From: Blastocystis sp. Blastoise
Taxonomy: Eukaryota > Sar > Bigyra > Opalinata > Blastocystidae
Length of the DNA stretch: 64,000 nucleotides
Assembly (NCBI GenBank): GCA_039096225.1
Contig: JBBPEB010000026.1
Location: 135,001-199,000, forward strand
Reading direction: 5' to 3'
Part shown: positions 62,748-64,000 of the stretch, piece after piece
Layout: each line of letters opens with the position of its first letter
Position numbering within the stretch: the stretch's first letter is position 1
Position numbers and translations under genes: made by a program
The notes under the pieces: generated by a model
What the model was told of the DNA's origin: nothing
The model's database searches: none
Seen by the model: only the letters and a program-made list of their open reading frames with translations

Positions 62748-62959
62748 ATTATTGGGACTAATTAATACTGTACTAAAATAGAGAAATGAAAATCATCTTA
62801 TTGTTTTGTTATTATGTTTAGAATAAATAAAAGATAAAAATATTAGAAAACAAATTTTTTTTTGCATTCATAAAAATTTATCAATTTTTTAGACAGAAAA
62901 AATCTCATTTTAAAAATATTTTATCATAAAGTCATTTAATATTTAAAAATAAATTATTA
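62748..62959. other. Intergenic
   Basis: Short AT-rich spacer between two genes on the same strand. Nothing is recognised. Confidence 0.3.
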
Positions 62960-64000
62960 ATGAATGTAGAAAGTCAAATAGAATACTGGGTATCAAAATC
63001 AACACAGTGGAAAGATACATGGTTATCGATTGTTACTCATGAAACCCATATTCAAGAACATTTACTTAATCATGATGATTCTGAAACCAGTTTCTACAAA
63101 GAGATAGCAAAAGAAACAGAAAATCTTAATGACTTTATGGTGGCATTAGCTAAACTAATACGAGAGTCCGATAAACAATACTATATTACAAGATTAAAAA
63201 AAGTAATTAAAAAATACTAAATCGTCTTTTTATAAATAGGTTCCTCAACTTATCATGATATTAATAGATATTCCCATTATAAGATTGCTTTATTGTTTTA
63301 AATCCATTCTCTCTTGCAGTATATTCATAATTATTTATATGAAATTCATATTTATTTATTATCTAGTTGCTGCATATATATCAGATCGTTTTTGTTCATT
63401 ACATACAATTCAAGATACAGATATTCATGAGAATTATATTGAATATAAAAGTCATTGCTGGGCACTTTCTATTCTTCATTGTAAATATATATATATATTA
63501 TTTTTTATTGTTTGCTTTTATATTCATTGTCATTTATAATATAAATCTATATTAATTTTGTTTCTAGATTTATTACGTGATGATTCATTGTATATATATA
63601 CATCATCATCTTCTCCTCTTATTGATTCCATATTCCAAATTCCCACGGTTAAAGAATCTTTAAACACTACTGTTGATGAGAATACTATCCCAAAAGATAA
63701 TTTCCACTCTTTTTTTGATTCTACATTAATCTCTGATGCTGCTTATCTAAATAATTTAGAATCATCTTCTATTAATTCTATTATATATATATTTATGAAC
63801 TTACTGAATACCTATAAAACGAATCAAGTATTTATTTCTATATATAATTATAATTCTATAATACTTATTATTCTAATTCAATTGTAGTTACTTATATATA
63901 TATAGTCCATAGATATTTATTATTTATTAGATTCTATATATCGTTATTTACTTCCATTTCTCTATATATTTCCCTACAACAAGCGTCTCGTTCCCCTATT
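62960..64000 (+). CDS. Unrecognised multi-exon protein, 5' part
   Basis: Five exons agree in phase: 62960-63202, 63240-63318, 63367-63480, 63568-63827 and 63906 to the window end. The start reads MNVESQIEYWVSKSTQWKDT, followed by a helical region, IIRLLYCFKSILSC, then ISDRFCSLHTIQDTDIHENY, a Ser/Thr-rich segment and helical exons (INSIIYIFMNLLNTY; IYYLLDSIYRYLLPFLYI). There is no signal peptide, clear membrane helix or enzymatic motif. The helical pattern suggests a HEAT-like or scaffold protein, but that is a guess. A GC palindrome of the exonic family (TTCCCACGGTT) is at 63639. Confidence 0.55.

Overview
This is a window of eukaryotic nuclear DNA that is extremely AT-rich. It has many short introns, most running from GTATATAT to TATATATAG, and long (AAT)n/(ATT)n arrays in introns and, as poly-asparagine, in exons. 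The genes point to a unicellular or simple eukaryote that has an ARMET/MANF-type ER protein, a TRAP-gamma translocon subunit, a PH-BEACH-WD40 protein, ABC transporters, nuclear-type tRNAs and a CACTA-superfamily transposase. I cannot name the organism. Stop codons behave as in the standard code.

Left part (1-20.8 kb): a partial ubiquitin-like-domain gene (-), a MANF homologue (+), a giant WD40 gene of about 11 kb (+), an acylphosphatase (-), a small unrecognised gene (+), a TMEM181/Wntless-like membrane protein gene (-) and tRNA-Ser(AGA) (+).

Middle (21.5-53.5 kb): this block is bracketed by a perfect inverted 16-mer whose core starts CACTAGCAGG. Just inside the left copy lies a fold-back satellite. 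The block then holds a spliced-looking but non-coding unit (-), gene relics, a degenerate ABCC transporter without a second nucleotide-binding domain (-), a divergent gene pair made of an unknown gene (-) and an intact CACTA-type transposase (+), a CpG-rich palindromic island, a PH-BEACH-WD40 gene (-) and a large secreted or type I membrane protein gene (-). I propose, as a hypothesis, that the 16-mers are the ends of one giant (about 32 kb) CACTA-type element. The alternative is two unrelated smaller insertions.

Right part (53.9-64 kb): an ABCB-type transporter with altered catalytic motifs (+), a second, identical tRNA-Ser(AGA) in inverted orientation, TRAP-gamma (+) and a partial unknown gene (+).

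The most unusual sequence-level signal is the GC-rich palindrome CCGCGG and its relatives (TTCCCRYGGGAA, AACCGCGGTT). The hexamer occurs 13 times, always in exons and in all three codon phases, in DNA where it should hardly occur at all. Several products belong to the secretory pathway (MANF, TRAP-gamma, TMEM181-like, BEACH, ABC transporters), but eukaryotic neighbours need not be functionally linked. Exon boundaries were derived by hand from splice consensus and phase. They are firm for the short genes and approximate for the large ones.
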